Program-made: the position numbers and the translations under genes
The notes under the pieces: model-generated
What the model saw: only the letters and a program-made list of their open reading frames with translations
Told to the model about the DNA's origin: nothing
The model's database searches: none
From: DASQWP01 sp050697555
GTDB taxonomy: Bacteria; Actinomycetota; Thermoleophilia; Gaiellales; Gaiellaceae
Length of the DNA stretch: 23,550 nt
Direction of reading: 5' to 3'
Assembly: GCA_050697555.1 (NCBI GenBank)
Contig: JBOHAD010000038.1
Span: 1-23,550 of the forward strand
Shown: positions 1 through 7,262 of the stretch, in pieces
How the letters are laid out: the number at the start of each line of letters is the position of its first letter
Position numbering within the stretch: position 1 is the stretch's first letter

Positions 1-657
1 GTAGCCGGCGTCGCCCACGAGCGGGACGAAGCGGCAGGGCACCGAGCGGCGCACCGCCGGGCCCTCCGGACTCTTGACGACGAGCTCGAGCCGCTGCCCG
101 TGCCGGTCGCCGACGGGCACGACGAGGCGGCCGCCGGGGACGAGCTGGTCGTAGAGGGTCATCGGCAGCTCGGGCGCGGCCGCGGCCACCGTGACGACGT
201 CGAACGGAGCGTGTTCGGGGAGGCCGAGCGAGCCGTCGCCGTGGTGCACCGTGACGCGGTCGTAGCCGGCCGCGGCGAGGCGGTCGGCGGCCTTCTCGGC
301 GAGCACGGAGAGCCGCTCGATCGTGTGCACCTCCCGTCCGAGCTCCGAGAGGATCGCAGCCTGGTAGCCGGAGCCGGTGCCGACGTCGAGCACGAGGTCG
401 CCCTCACGCACGTCGGCGGTCTGGGCGATCAGCGCGACCATGTACGGCTGCGAGATCGTCTGCCCGTAGCCGATCTGGAGCGGCATGTCCTCGTAGGCGC
501 GCTTCCAGTCGTCGTCGTCGATGAACGCCTCCCGGGGCACACGGGCCATGACCTCGAGCACGCGCCGGTCGACGATGTCACGGGCCTGGAGCTGCTCCGC
601 GACCATGCGGGCGCGGTCGGCCTCGAAGTCAGGCGTGGGCCAGAACCCGGGAGGCAT
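1..657 (-). CDS. pcm: Protein-L-isoaspartate O-methyltransferase, 3' end cut by window edge
   Basis: SAM-dependent cytosolic enzyme that methylates L-isoaspartyl residues in damaged proteins so that they can be repaired. The visible 219 residues carry the family signature QIGYGQTISQPYMVA (about 61-75) and the SAM-binding glycine loop DVGTGSGYQAA (91-101). The final visible residues resemble the usual C-terminal strand, so only a few residues are probably missing; no stop codon occurs before base 1. The chosen ATG (657) lies inside the 3' end of the upstream phosphodiesterase gene, a 29-nt overlap typical of a co-transcribed pair. An in-frame ATG at 606 is a shorter alternative, but the residues before it look like the usual N-terminus. 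Family assignment is firm; the exact start is likely but not proven. Confidence 0.93.
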   Translation of the reverse strand, partial: MPPGFWPTPDFEADRARMVAEQLQARDIVDRRVLEVMARVPREAFIDDDDWKRAYEDMPLQIGYGQTISQPYMVALIAQTADVREGDLVLDVGTGSGYQAAILSELGREVHTIERLSVLAEKAADRLAAAGYDRVTVHHGDGSLGLPEHAPFDVVTVAAAAPELPMTLYDQLVPGGRLVVPVGDRHGQRLELVVKSPEGPAVRRSVPCRFVPLVGDAGY

Positions 658-2050
658 GCATGGAGGGGGGCGGATCGATCCCGAAGTGCCGCAGGGCGAG
701 CGGGGCGAGATCCGTCACCGACGGGTCCGGCGGGAATGGCGAGTCCTCGAAGCCGGCGGCCACGAGCGGCACGGTCGAGTCGCCGGCGAGGAGGGAGCCG
801 TGGCTGCCGCCTCCGAGGTGGTGGCGACCGCCGAGGTCGGCGAGCTCCCAGCCCTCGGTCGCGGAGACGAGAAGCTCGCCGGCGTTGGGGCAGGCGAGCG
901 CGCGCCACGTCCGCTCGAGGCCGTTCGGGTACCGCTCCCGGTCGAGGACGGCGGCGTCCCCGTCGAGGCGCCAGGCGCCGTCGCTCTCCGGCGCGAAGCG
1001 GTGCTCGACGCCCTTGCGCCGGGCGACGGCCTCGCCTTCTTCGCGGAAGAAGACGACGTCGGCGGCGGGCTCGTCGTCGAGCCGCTCGGCGAGCTCCCGC
1101 AGCCCCGCGCGGCAGCCAGGCAGCCGGTAGACCATCCCGGCGCGGTTGGAGGCCGCGGCGAGGATCCCCGCCGCAACCCCTTCGGGAAAGGCGTTCTGAA
1201 GCCGCGCGAGCCGCTCGACCGGCGTCTGTCCGTGATCGGAGCACACGACGACCACGTACCGCTCGAGAAAGTCCTCGAAGCCTCCCGCGGACTCCATGAG
1301 GCGCGCAAGCGCGCGATCGGCGCGCTCGAGCGCGCCGAGAGCGGCCTCCGGCCCGGCCAGGTGGGAGGCGTAGTCGTAGTCGGGCAGGTAGAAGACGAGG
1401 AAGTCGAAGCCGTCGCGCGTGACGAGCCACGAGCCGACGGCAGCGGCGTAGTCGTCGATCGAGCTCTCGAGCCGCGAGCGGATGGCGAGAGGCGCCCCGG
1501 TGACGTCCGACTCGAAGAGGTTGAAGAAGAAGAAGCGCCTGGGGCCGTAGACGGCCTCGTACCAGCGATTCCTCCGCGCCAGCCCGGGCAAGCGGATCGG
1601 GTGCCGGGTGCGGCCGCGGTAGCAGGTGAAGTTGATCGCCCCGGGAACCCGGTCCGCGTCGTCGAAGGCCTCGAAGACGGTCGTGGCGCCGGCCGCCAGG
1701 TGGGCATGGCTCATGTTGAAGATCGTGTCCCGGATCGAGCGCCGCGTTCCCGCCGCCCGCATGGCGGAGAAGGAGGATCCGTACTCGACGAGGCGCTCCT
1801 CCCCGCGGTGGTACCAGACGAGATGAGGGATGTGGTGGACGTCGGGATACGCGCCTGTGGCGATCGAGGTGAGGCACACCGGCGTGAGCGACGGAAACAC
1901 AGTGGTCCCGCGCTCGTACGTGCCCGCGCCGACGAGGAACGCGAGCGCCGGCAGGCGCCCCTCGTCGACACCGCGCTCGAGCATCTCGGGCGTCAGCCCG
2001 TCGATGACGACGAGGACGAACTTCTTCGTCGGCCCGTCAGTCCCGGGCAA
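629..2050 (-). CDS. Alkaline-phosphatase-fold phosphodiesterase / nucleotide pyrophosphatase family protein
   Basis: 473-residue metal-dependent phosphohydrolase of the type I phosphodiesterase/nucleotide pyrophosphatase group. The two-metal site can be read: D17 in VVIDGLTPE, probable nucleophile T56 in the FPSLTPVCLTS segment, D226 and H230 in LPDYDYASH, the D272-H273 pair in CSDHG and H417 in GGSHG. No signal peptide or membrane segment is evident, so it is probably cytoplasmic; the substrate (nucleotide, phospholipid head group or other diester) cannot be told from sequence. The start is a TTG at 2050 preceded by a weak GAGAG; no better in-frame start precedes the conserved first strand. 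It overlaps the upstream membrane-protein gene by 14 nt and pcm by 29 nt, giving a tight three-gene minus-strand unit. Superfamily call is strong; function is open. Confidence 0.85.
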   Translation of the reverse strand: MPGTDGPTKKFVLVVIDGLTPEMLERGVDEGRLPALAFLVGAGTYERGTTVFPSLTPVCLTSIATGAYPDVHHIPHLVWYHRGEERLVEYGSSFSAMRAAGTRRSIRDTIFNMSHAHLAAGATTVFEAFDDADRVPGAINFTCYRGRTRHPIRLPGLARRNRWYEAVYGPRRFFFFNLFESDVTGAPLAIRSRLESSIDDYAAAVGSWLVTRDGFDFLVFYLPDYDYASHLAGPEAALGALERADRALARLMESAGGFEDFLERYVVVVCSDHGQTPVERLARLQNAFPEGVAAGILAAASNRAGMVYRLPGCRAGLRELAERLDDEPAADVVFFREEGEAVARRKGVEHRFAPESDGAWRLDGDAAVLDRERYPNGLERTWRALACPNAGELLVSATEGWELADLGGRHHLGGGSHGSLLAGDSTVPLVAAGFEDSPFPPDPSVTDLAPLALRHFGIDPPPSMHASRVLAHA

Positions 2051-2647
2051 GGACTCTCAGCCCCGCGTAGCGGGAGGCGGCCCGGCGGCCGAGGCGGGCG
2101 CCTGCGACGGGGGCGACGACCGCCGCGAGATAGCCGGCGGCGGGGACGGCCGCCAGGAGGAGGCTTCCGAGAACGGCGGCGGGGAGCGCGTCGAGGGAGA
2201 GGCGGCGGAGGGCGAGCCAGGCGAGCAGCGCGACGGNNNNNNNNNNNNNNNNNNNNNNNNNNNNNNNNNNNNNNNNNNNNNNNNNNNNNNNNNNNNNNNN
2301 NNNNNNNNNNNNNNNNNNNNNNNNNNNNNNNNNNNNGGGGCGACGACCGCCGCGAGATAGCCGGCGGCGGGGACGGCCGCCAGGAGGAGGCTTCCGAGAA
2401 CGGCGGCGGGGAGCGCGTCGAGGGAGAGGCGGCGGAGGGCGAGCCAGGCGAGCAGCGCGACGGTGGCGAAGGCGCCGAGCGCCCACCACGGCAGGGCGAG
2501 GGCCGTGACGACCACGGCGCCGGCGACGGCCGCGAGAGCGAGGAGCGCGTAGACGAGCCGCTGTCGGGCGCCGGCAGCGGCCGCCCCGTCGGCCACTCCG
2601 AGCCCCACCACGACCCCGAGCAGGTACCAGTCGAGGATGCCGTCCAT
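2037..2647 (-). CDS. Small hydrophobic membrane protein, interrupted by an assembly gap
   Basis: As given the gene is broken by 100 Ns. Collapsing the 127-nt duplicate and the Ns (227 nt) leaves 384 nt, an exact multiple of three, encoding 127 residues from an ATG at 2647 to the TGA at 2037. The reconstructed protein has an N-terminal hydrophobic stretch (about 7-22) and membrane-spanning stretches at about 32-52, 54-72 and 80-104, then an Arg-rich tail that would be cytoplasmic. Nothing resembling a catalytic motif is visible and I do not recognise the family. It overlaps the phosphodiesterase gene by 14 nt, so the two are probably co-translated. Its start codon faces that of the divergent protease gene with about 10 nt of overlap, if the latter uses its ATG. 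Confidence 0.7.
2110..2463. other. Scaffold gap: 100 N between two identical 127-nt contig ends
   Basis: Bases 2110-2236 and 2337-2463 are identical over 127 nt and are separated only by Ns (2237-2336). A 127-nt shared end is what two de Bruijn graph contigs built at k=127 would show when joined by read pairs without merging. Removing one copy plus the Ns restores a single open frame across the junction. The repeat is therefore almost certainly an assembly artefact, not biology. Confidence 0.95.
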
Positions 2648-3551
2648 CCGCGAGGAGTCTAGCCACGCTCCCCGGCGGTCCAGCCGCGCCCGTCCGTATC
2701 CTCGCGCCATCGACGTCGGCACCCTTTTCGTCATCCTCCTCTTCGCGCTGCTCGTGCTCCCCGCGATCGGCCGGTGGCTGATGGCGACGCGCCGGGCCCG
2801 CGCCCTCTCCGCCTTCCAGCGTGCGAGGGACGCCCAGGTGATCGTCATGATCCACCGCCAGGAGACCGTCGGCTTCCTCGGCGTCCCCCTTGTCCGCTAC
2901 ATCGACATCGACGACTCGGAGGCCGTCCTGCGCGCGATCAGGCTGACGCCGGACGACGCCCCGATCGACCTCATCCTGCACACGCCCGGCGGGCTCGTTC
3001 TCGCCTCGGAGCAGATCGCGTACGCGCTCAAGACCCACCCGGCGAAGGTGACGGTGCTCGTCCCTCACTACGCCATGTCGGGCGGAACGCTCCTGGCGCT
3101 CGCGGCCGACGAGATCCTGATGGACGAGGCAGCCGTGCTCGGGCCCGTGGATCCTCAGCTCGGCGACATGCCCGCGGCCTCGCTCGTCCGCGTCGCGGCC
3201 AAGAAGCCGACCGAGCGCCTCGACGACCGCACGCTCGTGATGGCGGACGTGGCCGAGAAGGCGCTCCGGCACATGAAGCAGGTCGTGCGGGATCTCGTGG
3301 TCGAGCGACTGGGCGCCGAGAAGGCCGACTCTCTCGCGGAGGAGCTCGCCGGCGGCCACTACACCCACGACGATCCGATCACCGTCACCGAGGCGCAGGC
3401 GCTCGGCCTCGCCGTCACGGTCGGTCTTCCCACCGAGACCTACGAGCTCATGGACCTCTTCCCGCAGGCGGGGGGCAGGCGTCCGAGCGTCCAGTTCGTC
3501 CCACTTCCCATGCCGCCTGCCGACCCTTCTCGCCGCAGCCGCGGCGCCTGA
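2637..3551 (+). CDS. SDH-family Clp-fold serine protease, membrane anchored
   Basis: Serine protease of the SppA/ClpP-like crotonase-fold group (SDH_protease, catalytic Ser-Asp-His). One N-terminal membrane helix (about residues 28-46 from the ATG) is followed by the family core: IHRQETVGFLGVPLVRYIDI, the oxyanion segment LHTPGG (115-119), and AMSGGT with the nucleophile S148, then ALAADEILMD and GPVDPQLG. The tail after about 285 is proline/arginine-rich. It likely cuts membrane or membrane-proximal proteins; natural substrates of the family are poorly known. The N-terminus is uncertain: the ATG at 2637 adds about 24 basic residues not usual in the family and lacks a spaced Shine-Dalgarno. 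No ATG/GTG/TTG lies between it and the helix, so a rare ATC start at 2709 is the alternative. Family call is firm. Confidence 0.85.
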   Translation: MPSIREESSHAPRRSSRARPYPRAIDVGTLFVILLFALLVLPAIGRWLMATRRARALSAFQRARDAQVIVMIHRQETVGFLGVPLVRYIDIDDSEAVLRAIRLTPDDAPIDLILHTPGGLVLASEQIAYALKTHPAKVTVLVPHYAMSGGTLLALAADEILMDEAAVLGPVDPQLGDMPAASLVRVAAKKPTERLDDRTLVMADVAEKALRHMKQVVRDLVVERLGAEKADSLAEELAGGHYTHDDPITVTEAQALGLAVTVGLPTETYELMDLFPQAGGRRPSVQFVPLPMPPADPSRRSRGA

Positions 3552-3626
3552 GAGTACCCCTGGAAATACCCACCAGGCAACGTTCGGCTCGGCGCCTCTC
3601 CGGGTACAGGTTTCTGCAGAATCACC

Positions 3627-3633
3627 AAGGAGG
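3627..3633 (+). promoter_or_regulatory. Shine-Dalgarno for the thioredoxin-fold gene
   Basis: AAGGAGG lies 11 nt before the GTG at 3645 and decides that start; no ATG is available nearby in frame. The 93-nt leader also holds a 10-bp palindrome TTCTGCAGAA at 3612-3621 of unknown meaning. Confidence 0.7.
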
Positions 3634-3644
3634 TTCAACCCCCC

Positions 3645-3980
3645 GTGCCGCACGCGAACAACGGCAACGCGAAGCCACTGCTTCTCTTCTTCACGGCCTC
3701 CCAGTCGGGCCCGGCCCGGCGCATGGAGAGCCTGCTCGCGCATCTCGCCCGCAAGGAACGGGCGCGTCTGCGGATCTCCCTCATCGACGTCGAGGATTCC
3801 CCCGAGCTCGCGGAGGCTCTCGACGTGAAGGAGGTTCCGACGCTCGTGCTCGTGCACGACCGGAGGCCGGTCGCCCGCCTGGAAGGGCGCGCGAGCGCGC
3901 CGCAGATCGAGCGGATGGTCGCGCCCTACCTCCCACGCGGAAACCGCGAGCCCGCGGCCGTCTTGCCATCCGGTAGCTGA
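3645..3980 (+). CDS. Thioredoxin-fold protein lacking the CXXC active site
   Basis: 111 residues with the thioredoxin plan: first strand PLLLFFTAS (11-19), active-site position, helix, second strand LRISLIDVEDSPELAEALDV, then the cis-proline motif VPTLVLV with P65 and a closing strand/helix. Where thioredoxins have WCGPC, this protein reads SQSGPARR (19-26), so both redox cysteines are Ser/Ala and no cysteine occurs anywhere in the protein. It cannot be a disulfide reductase; a binding or chaperone role is inferred. The GTG start follows a strong Shine-Dalgarno. Related redox-dead thioredoxin-like proteins occur in actinobacteria from memory, but I know no assigned role. It is the last gene before a strong hairpin and lies downstream of the SDH protease on the same strand with a 93-nt gap, so it may have its own promoter. 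Confidence 0.75.
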   Translation: MPHANNGNAKPLLLFFTASQSGPARRMESLLAHLARKERARLRISLIDVEDSPELAEALDVKEVPTLVLVHDRRPVARLEGRASAPQIERMVAPYLPRGNREPAAVLPSGS

Positions 3981-4000
3981 CGGGGCCCCGGCACACACGA

Positions 4001-4027
4001 GGAGGGCGGGCGCTCGGCCCGCCCTCC
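4001..4027. terminator. GC-rich hairpin between convergent genes
   Basis: Perfect 11-bp stem (4001-4011 with 4017-4027) and a 5-nt loop, placed between the convergent stop codons at 3980 and 4050. There is no T-run on either side, which is common for actinobacterial terminators. It probably serves both strands. Confidence 0.65.
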
Positions 4028-4049
4028 ATCGCTCGAGCCAAAAGCGGGT

Positions 4050-4559
4050 CTATTCGATCTGGCCGCGGATCTCCCCCGCAGGGAGGTCGCCCGGGCCCGT
4101 GCCCGCCGGTTCGACCCCGTCGTTCGTGTGGACGTTCACGTAGGTGTTGCCGGCTCTCATCGCGTCGACGAGCGCCGAGAAGGGCTGGCCGGCCAGCGGC
4201 CCGACGAGGTCCGCCTCCGTAACCGTGCCCCGGGCGAGCACGCCGTCTGTGCGACCGCCGCCGGCAGGCGCGGGGCCGAAGAGGAACGCCACCACCGGTC
4301 CGTTCTCGCCCTCCGCCCCGACGTGGATGTGGGACGCGACGACGTTCTCGATGTTCGCGACGATGAGCTTGTACTCGAGCTCGGTCCCGTCCGCGCTCAG
4401 GTGGAAGACCGCCTGCCCTTGGCCCGCGGACGCGTTCGCGGGAACCTCGTCGTCCCCTGTCAGGTGCGCGCGGAAGTTTGCGTTCTCGCCGGCTGGTGCG
4501 ATGCCCGCAACGGCGAACGGTACGAGCGTGACGACGAGTGCAGCGAAGAGCTTCCTCAT
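4050..4559 (-). CDS. Exported CHRD-domain protein 1
   Basis: 169 residues with an N-terminal signal peptide (MRKLFAALVV..., cleavage probably near residue 20-24) and one CHRD domain filling the rest. Family landmarks are LTGDDEVPANASAGQGQAVF near the start, SHIHVG in the centre, the Gly/Ala-rich loop GPAPAGGG, YVNVHTNDG, and the closing PAGEIRGQ. CHRD domains were defined in chordin and are widespread in exported bacterial proteins, where their function is unknown. The conserved histidines in HIH and VHT are candidates for metal binding, which is inference. It is the downstream member of a tandem pair; the 122-nt gap to the second CHRD gene contains a small hairpin next to its ribosome binding site, so its expression may be set separately. 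Confidence 0.9.
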   Translation of the reverse strand: MRKLFAALVVTLVPFAVAGIAPAGENANFRAHLTGDDEVPANASAGQGQAVFHLSADGTELEYKLIVANIENVVASHIHVGAEGENGPVVAFLFGPAPAGGGRTDGVLARGTVTEADLVGPLAGQPFSALVDAMRAGNTYVNVHTNDGVEPAGTGPGDLPAGEIRGQIE

Positions 4560-4574
4560 CTCACTCCCCTTTCT

Positions 4575-4594
4575 CCCCCGGCGGAAAGCGGGGG
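4575..4594 (-). other. Small hairpin in the leader of CHRD gene 1
   Basis: On the minus strand CCCCCGC and GC(C)GGGGG pair around a short loop, ending 15 nt before the ATG at 4559 and just upstream of a purine-rich AAAGGGGAG ribosome binding site. It could end transcription from CHRD gene 2 or modulate translation. Evidence is only the inverted repeat. Confidence 0.35.
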
Positions 4595-4681
4595 TTCGAC
4601 TCTACGACATGGAGCGAATGTCTCCCCGCGAGCAGCGCGTGAGGGTGGCTGGGCATCCACCCCCACGCTCCGGGTGCGACC

Positions 4682-5185
4682 TCAGTCGCGCTCCACCTGT
4701 CCGCGGATCTCCCCGGCCGGGAACCGCTGCGAGTGGACGTTCGCGTACACGGCGCCCGCCTTCAGCGCGCGGACGGCCTCAGCGAAGCTGCCGGCGTCGA
4801 TCCCCTGGTCGGCCGGCCCGACGATGTCGGCCGGGGTGATCGTGCCCCTAACCGTTCCTGATGAAGTCGGGCACGCCGGCTTGCCTCCGCCTCCGCAGAG
4901 GAAGGCGATCACGTCGCCGTTCACGTGACGCTGGCTGAAGTGGATGTGCGCGAACAGGGCAGGCGTCTCGAGGTTGCGGTACGACAGCCGGTAGCGGATG
5001 GAGTTCTTCCGAACCTCGGCGTCGAACGTACCGCGGGCGACTGTCGACTTCGAGTTGACCTCGTTGTAGCCGTTCAGCTTCGCCTCGAAATCGTCGCCGT
5101 CTCCGCCTCCTCGCGCGAGCGCCACTGTTCCGACGGCGAACCCTCCGAGGAGGACGATCGCCGTGAGCACCCAGAGCTTCCTCAT
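4682..5185 (-). CDS. Exported CHRD-domain protein 2
   Basis: 167 residues with signal peptide MRKLWVLTAIVLLGG... (cleavage likely around residue 24) and a single CHRD domain: DFEAKLNGYNEVNS, FAHIHFSQRHVNGDVIAFLC, YANVHSQRFPAGEIRGQ. It shares the plan and C-terminal PAGEIRGQ motif with its neighbour, but the sequences are well diverged, so this is an old tandem duplication. It has an extra cysteine pair (FLCGGGGKPAC) in the loop where protein 1 has a Gly/Ala-rich segment, a possible disulfide in the exported form. The start is fixed by GGAGG at 5192-5196, six nt before the ATG. Function unknown; exported location well supported. Confidence 0.9.
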   Translation of the reverse strand: MRKLWVLTAIVLLGGFAVGTVALARGGGDGDDFEAKLNGYNEVNSKSTVARGTFDAEVRKNSIRYRLSYRNLETPALFAHIHFSQRHVNGDVIAFLCGGGGKPACPTSSGTVRGTITPADIVGPADQGIDAGSFAEAVRALKAGAVYANVHSQRFPAGEIRGQVERD

Positions 5186-5240
5186 CCCTTACCTCCTCTC
5201 CCGAATGAAAGAACCTGCTCGTTATGGGATACGAGGCGGT

Positions 5241-6290
5241 TCAGGAGACGGATTCCAGGCGGCCGATGACGTCGAGCAGGAACGCGCTCGCGCGCGCCCC
5301 GTCGACGACGCGGTGGTCGAACGTGCACGAGAGCCAGCCCACCTCGCGCACGGCCAGCGCCCCGTCGCGCACGGCCGCCCGCGGAGCGATCCGGTGGAGC
5401 CCGAGGATGGCGACCTCCGGGTGGTTGACGAGCGGCGTGGCGAAGAGGCCGCCCAGGCGGCCGGCGCTCGTCACCGTGAAGGTGGAGCCCCTGAGCTCCT
5501 GGGGCTCGAGGGTGCCGGCGCGGGCCGCCTCGGAGAGTCGCCGAGCCTCCGCCTCGAGCTCGTCGAGGTCCTTCGCGTCCGCGTCGCGCAGCACCGGAAC
5601 GACCAGCCCCTCGTCGGTCTGCACGGCGACGCCCAGGTCGTAGCGCTCCCAGAAGACGATCTCCTCGCCGTCGAGCGTCGCGTTCAGCTCGGGAAACTCC
5701 CGGAGGCCCGCGACGGCGGCCTGAAGGAGGTAGGAGAGGTAGGAGCGCTCGCCCCGAACGCGGCCGAGGTCGGTGAAGTCGCACTCCTCGACGACGGTCA
5801 CGGCGGGAACCTCCCGGTGCGACGTCGCCAGGTGCTGCGCGATCAACCGCCGTACCCCGCGTAGGGGCTCGCGACGCTCGCCCTCTCGCGGTCCGGCCGC
5901 CGCCCTGACGTCCGCCTCCGTGATGCGGCCGGCGGGCCCGCTCCCTTGCACCGCGGCGAGGTCGACGCTCAGCTCGGTAGCGATCCTGCGCACCAAAGGC
6001 GTCGCCTGCGGCCTTCGCTGCTCCGGCCTCTCCTCCGGCTCCGAAGCGTCGGCGTCGGAGCCGATCAGGACGAGCGGCGTGCCCACGGGGACGAGCCGTC
6101 CCTCCTCCACGAGGATGCGCGCGACCGTGCCCGACGCGGGGGAGGGGATCTCGACGGTCGTCTTGTCCGTCTGGATCTCGACCAGTGGGGCGTCCTCCTC
6201 GACCGTCTGACCCACCTGCACGAGCCAGCGCGCGATCTCGCCTTCAGCCACGCCCTCTCCGAGGTCGGGGAGCTTGAACTCGTACGCCAT
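5241..6290 (-). CDS. Dihydrolipoamide acyltransferase (E2) of a 2-oxoacid dehydrogenase complex
   Basis: 349-residue E2 core enzyme, transferring the acyl group from lipoyl-lysine to CoA. Order of domains: one lipoyl domain (1-77) with the lipoylated K43 in QTDKTTVEIPSP; a short Glu/Arg/Pro-rich linker; the peripheral-subunit binding domain (about 96-130, TPLVRRIATELSVDL...GRITEADV); and the catalytic domain (about 145-349) with the active-site motif DHRVVDG at 325-331. It is compact: one lipoyl domain and a short linker, against two or three in many actinobacterial E2s. It follows E1-beta by 3 nt and is the last gene of the E1a-E1b-E2 operon. No dihydrolipoamide dehydrogenase (E3) is in the window, so E3 must be supplied from elsewhere. 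A branched-chain rather than pyruvate substrate is favoured by the E1 partners. Confidence 0.93.
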   Translation of the reverse strand: MAYEFKLPDLGEGVAEGEIARWLVQVGQTVEEDAPLVEIQTDKTTVEIPSPASGTVARILVEEGRLVPVGTPLVLIGSDADASEPEERPEQRRPQATPLVRRIATELSVDLAAVQGSGPAGRITEADVRAAAGPREGERREPLRGVRRLIAQHLATSHREVPAVTVVEECDFTDLGRVRGERSYLSYLLQAAVAGLREFPELNATLDGEEIVFWERYDLGVAVQTDEGLVVPVLRDADAKDLDELEAEARRLSEAARAGTLEPQELRGSTFTVTSAGRLGGLFATPLVNHPEVAILGLHRIAPRAAVRDGALAVREVGWLSCTFDHRVVDGARASAFLLDVIGRLESVS

Positions 6291-6293
6291 CCG

Positions 6294-7262
6294 CTAGTAC
6301 TCCAGGAGCTTGCGCGCAGCCGCCGCCACGCGCTCGGGCGAGGGCAGGTACTCGTGCTCAACGGTCCAGTACGGGAAGGGCACGTCGTAGCCCGTCACCC
6401 GGAGGACTGGCGCGCGCAGGTCGAGGATCGCTTTCTCGGCGATCACGGCCGCGATCTCCGCACCGAAGCCGGCCACCCGAGGGGCCTCCTGGACGATGAC
6501 CACCCGCCCCGTCTTCCCCACCGACGCGAGGATCGTGTCCTCGTCGAGCGGCTTCAGCGAGCGGATGTCGACGACCTCCGCGGAGGCGTCCAGCTCCTCG
6601 GCGGCGGCGAGCGCCGTCTGCACCATCGACCCGTACGCGATCAGGCTCACGTCCTCGCCCTCGCGAGCGACGCGCGCTTGGCCGAGGGGGACGACGTGAT
6701 CGCCGTCGGGCACGTCGCCGCGCGGGCTCCGGTAGAGGAGCTTCGGCTCGAGGACGACGACGGGGTCGGGGTCGCGGATCGCCGCCGCCAGGAGCCCCTT
6801 CGCGTCGCCCGGCGTCGACGGGATCGCCACCTTCACGCCCGGCGTGTGCACGTAGTAGGCCTCGGGCGAGTCCTCGTGCAGCTCGGGGGCGCGCACGCCG
6901 CCCCCGGTCGGCATGCGGATCGTCAGCGGGAACTCCATCGCCCCGTTCGTGCGCCAGCGGTAGCGGCCGACGTGGCAGATGAGCTGGTCGAGACAGGGGT
7001 AGCTGAAGGATTCGTACTGCATCTCGCAAACCGGCCGCCAGCCGGCCATGCAGAGCCCGACCGCGGTGCCGAGGATCCCCGCCTCGGCGAGCGGCGTGTC
7101 CACGCAGCGGTCGGGCCCGAACCGGTCGCGCAGGCCCGCCGTCGCCCGGAACACGCCCCCGGCGCGGCCGACGTCCTCCCCCATGACCAGCACGTCGCCG
7201 TCGCGCTCCATCTCCGTATGGAGCGCGTCGTTGACCGCCTCGACCAGCGTACGCTCAGCCAT
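6294..7262 (-). CDS. 2-oxoacid dehydrogenase E1 component, beta subunit
   Basis: 322 residues, full length for the beta subunit of the heterotetrameric E1. Typical segments are GEDVGRAGGVFRAT, VDTPLAEAGILGTAVGLCMAG, the aromatic/acidic segment CEMQYESFSYPCLDQL, RMPTGGGVRAPELHEDSPEA, and the C-terminal transketolase-type domain with VVDIRSLKPLDEDTI and VTGYDVPFPYW. It forms the thiamine-diphosphate site together with the alpha subunit. The ATG at 7262 overlaps the alpha gene's TGA (ATGGCTGA, 8 nt), implying translational coupling and matched subunit amounts. Start, length and partner order are all canonical. Specificity (branched-chain 2-oxoacids versus pyruvate) cannot be settled from this subunit alone. 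Confidence 0.93.
   Translation of the reverse strand: MAERTLVEAVNDALHTEMERDGDVLVMGEDVGRAGGVFRATAGLRDRFGPDRCVDTPLAEAGILGTAVGLCMAGWRPVCEMQYESFSYPCLDQLICHVGRYRWRTNGAMEFPLTIRMPTGGGVRAPELHEDSPEAYYVHTPGVKVAIPSTPGDAKGLLAAAIRDPDPVVVLEPKLLYRSPRGDVPDGDHVVPLGQARVAREGEDVSLIAYGSMVQTALAAAEELDASAEVVDIRSLKPLDEDTILASVGKTGRVVIVQEAPRVAGFGAEIAAVIAEKAILDLRAPVLRVTGYDVPFPYWTVEHEYLPSPERVAAAARKLLEY

Noticed and set aside
2110..2463. 127-nt direct repeat as a real tandem duplication
   Set aside because: The copies are exact, abut the Ns on both sides, and have the length of a common assembly k-mer; the gene is only intact when one copy is removed.
100..2662. Long plus-strand open frames across the pcm and phosphodiesterase genes
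   Set aside because: They are mirror frames of two genes with clear catalytic motifs and have biased composition and no domain.
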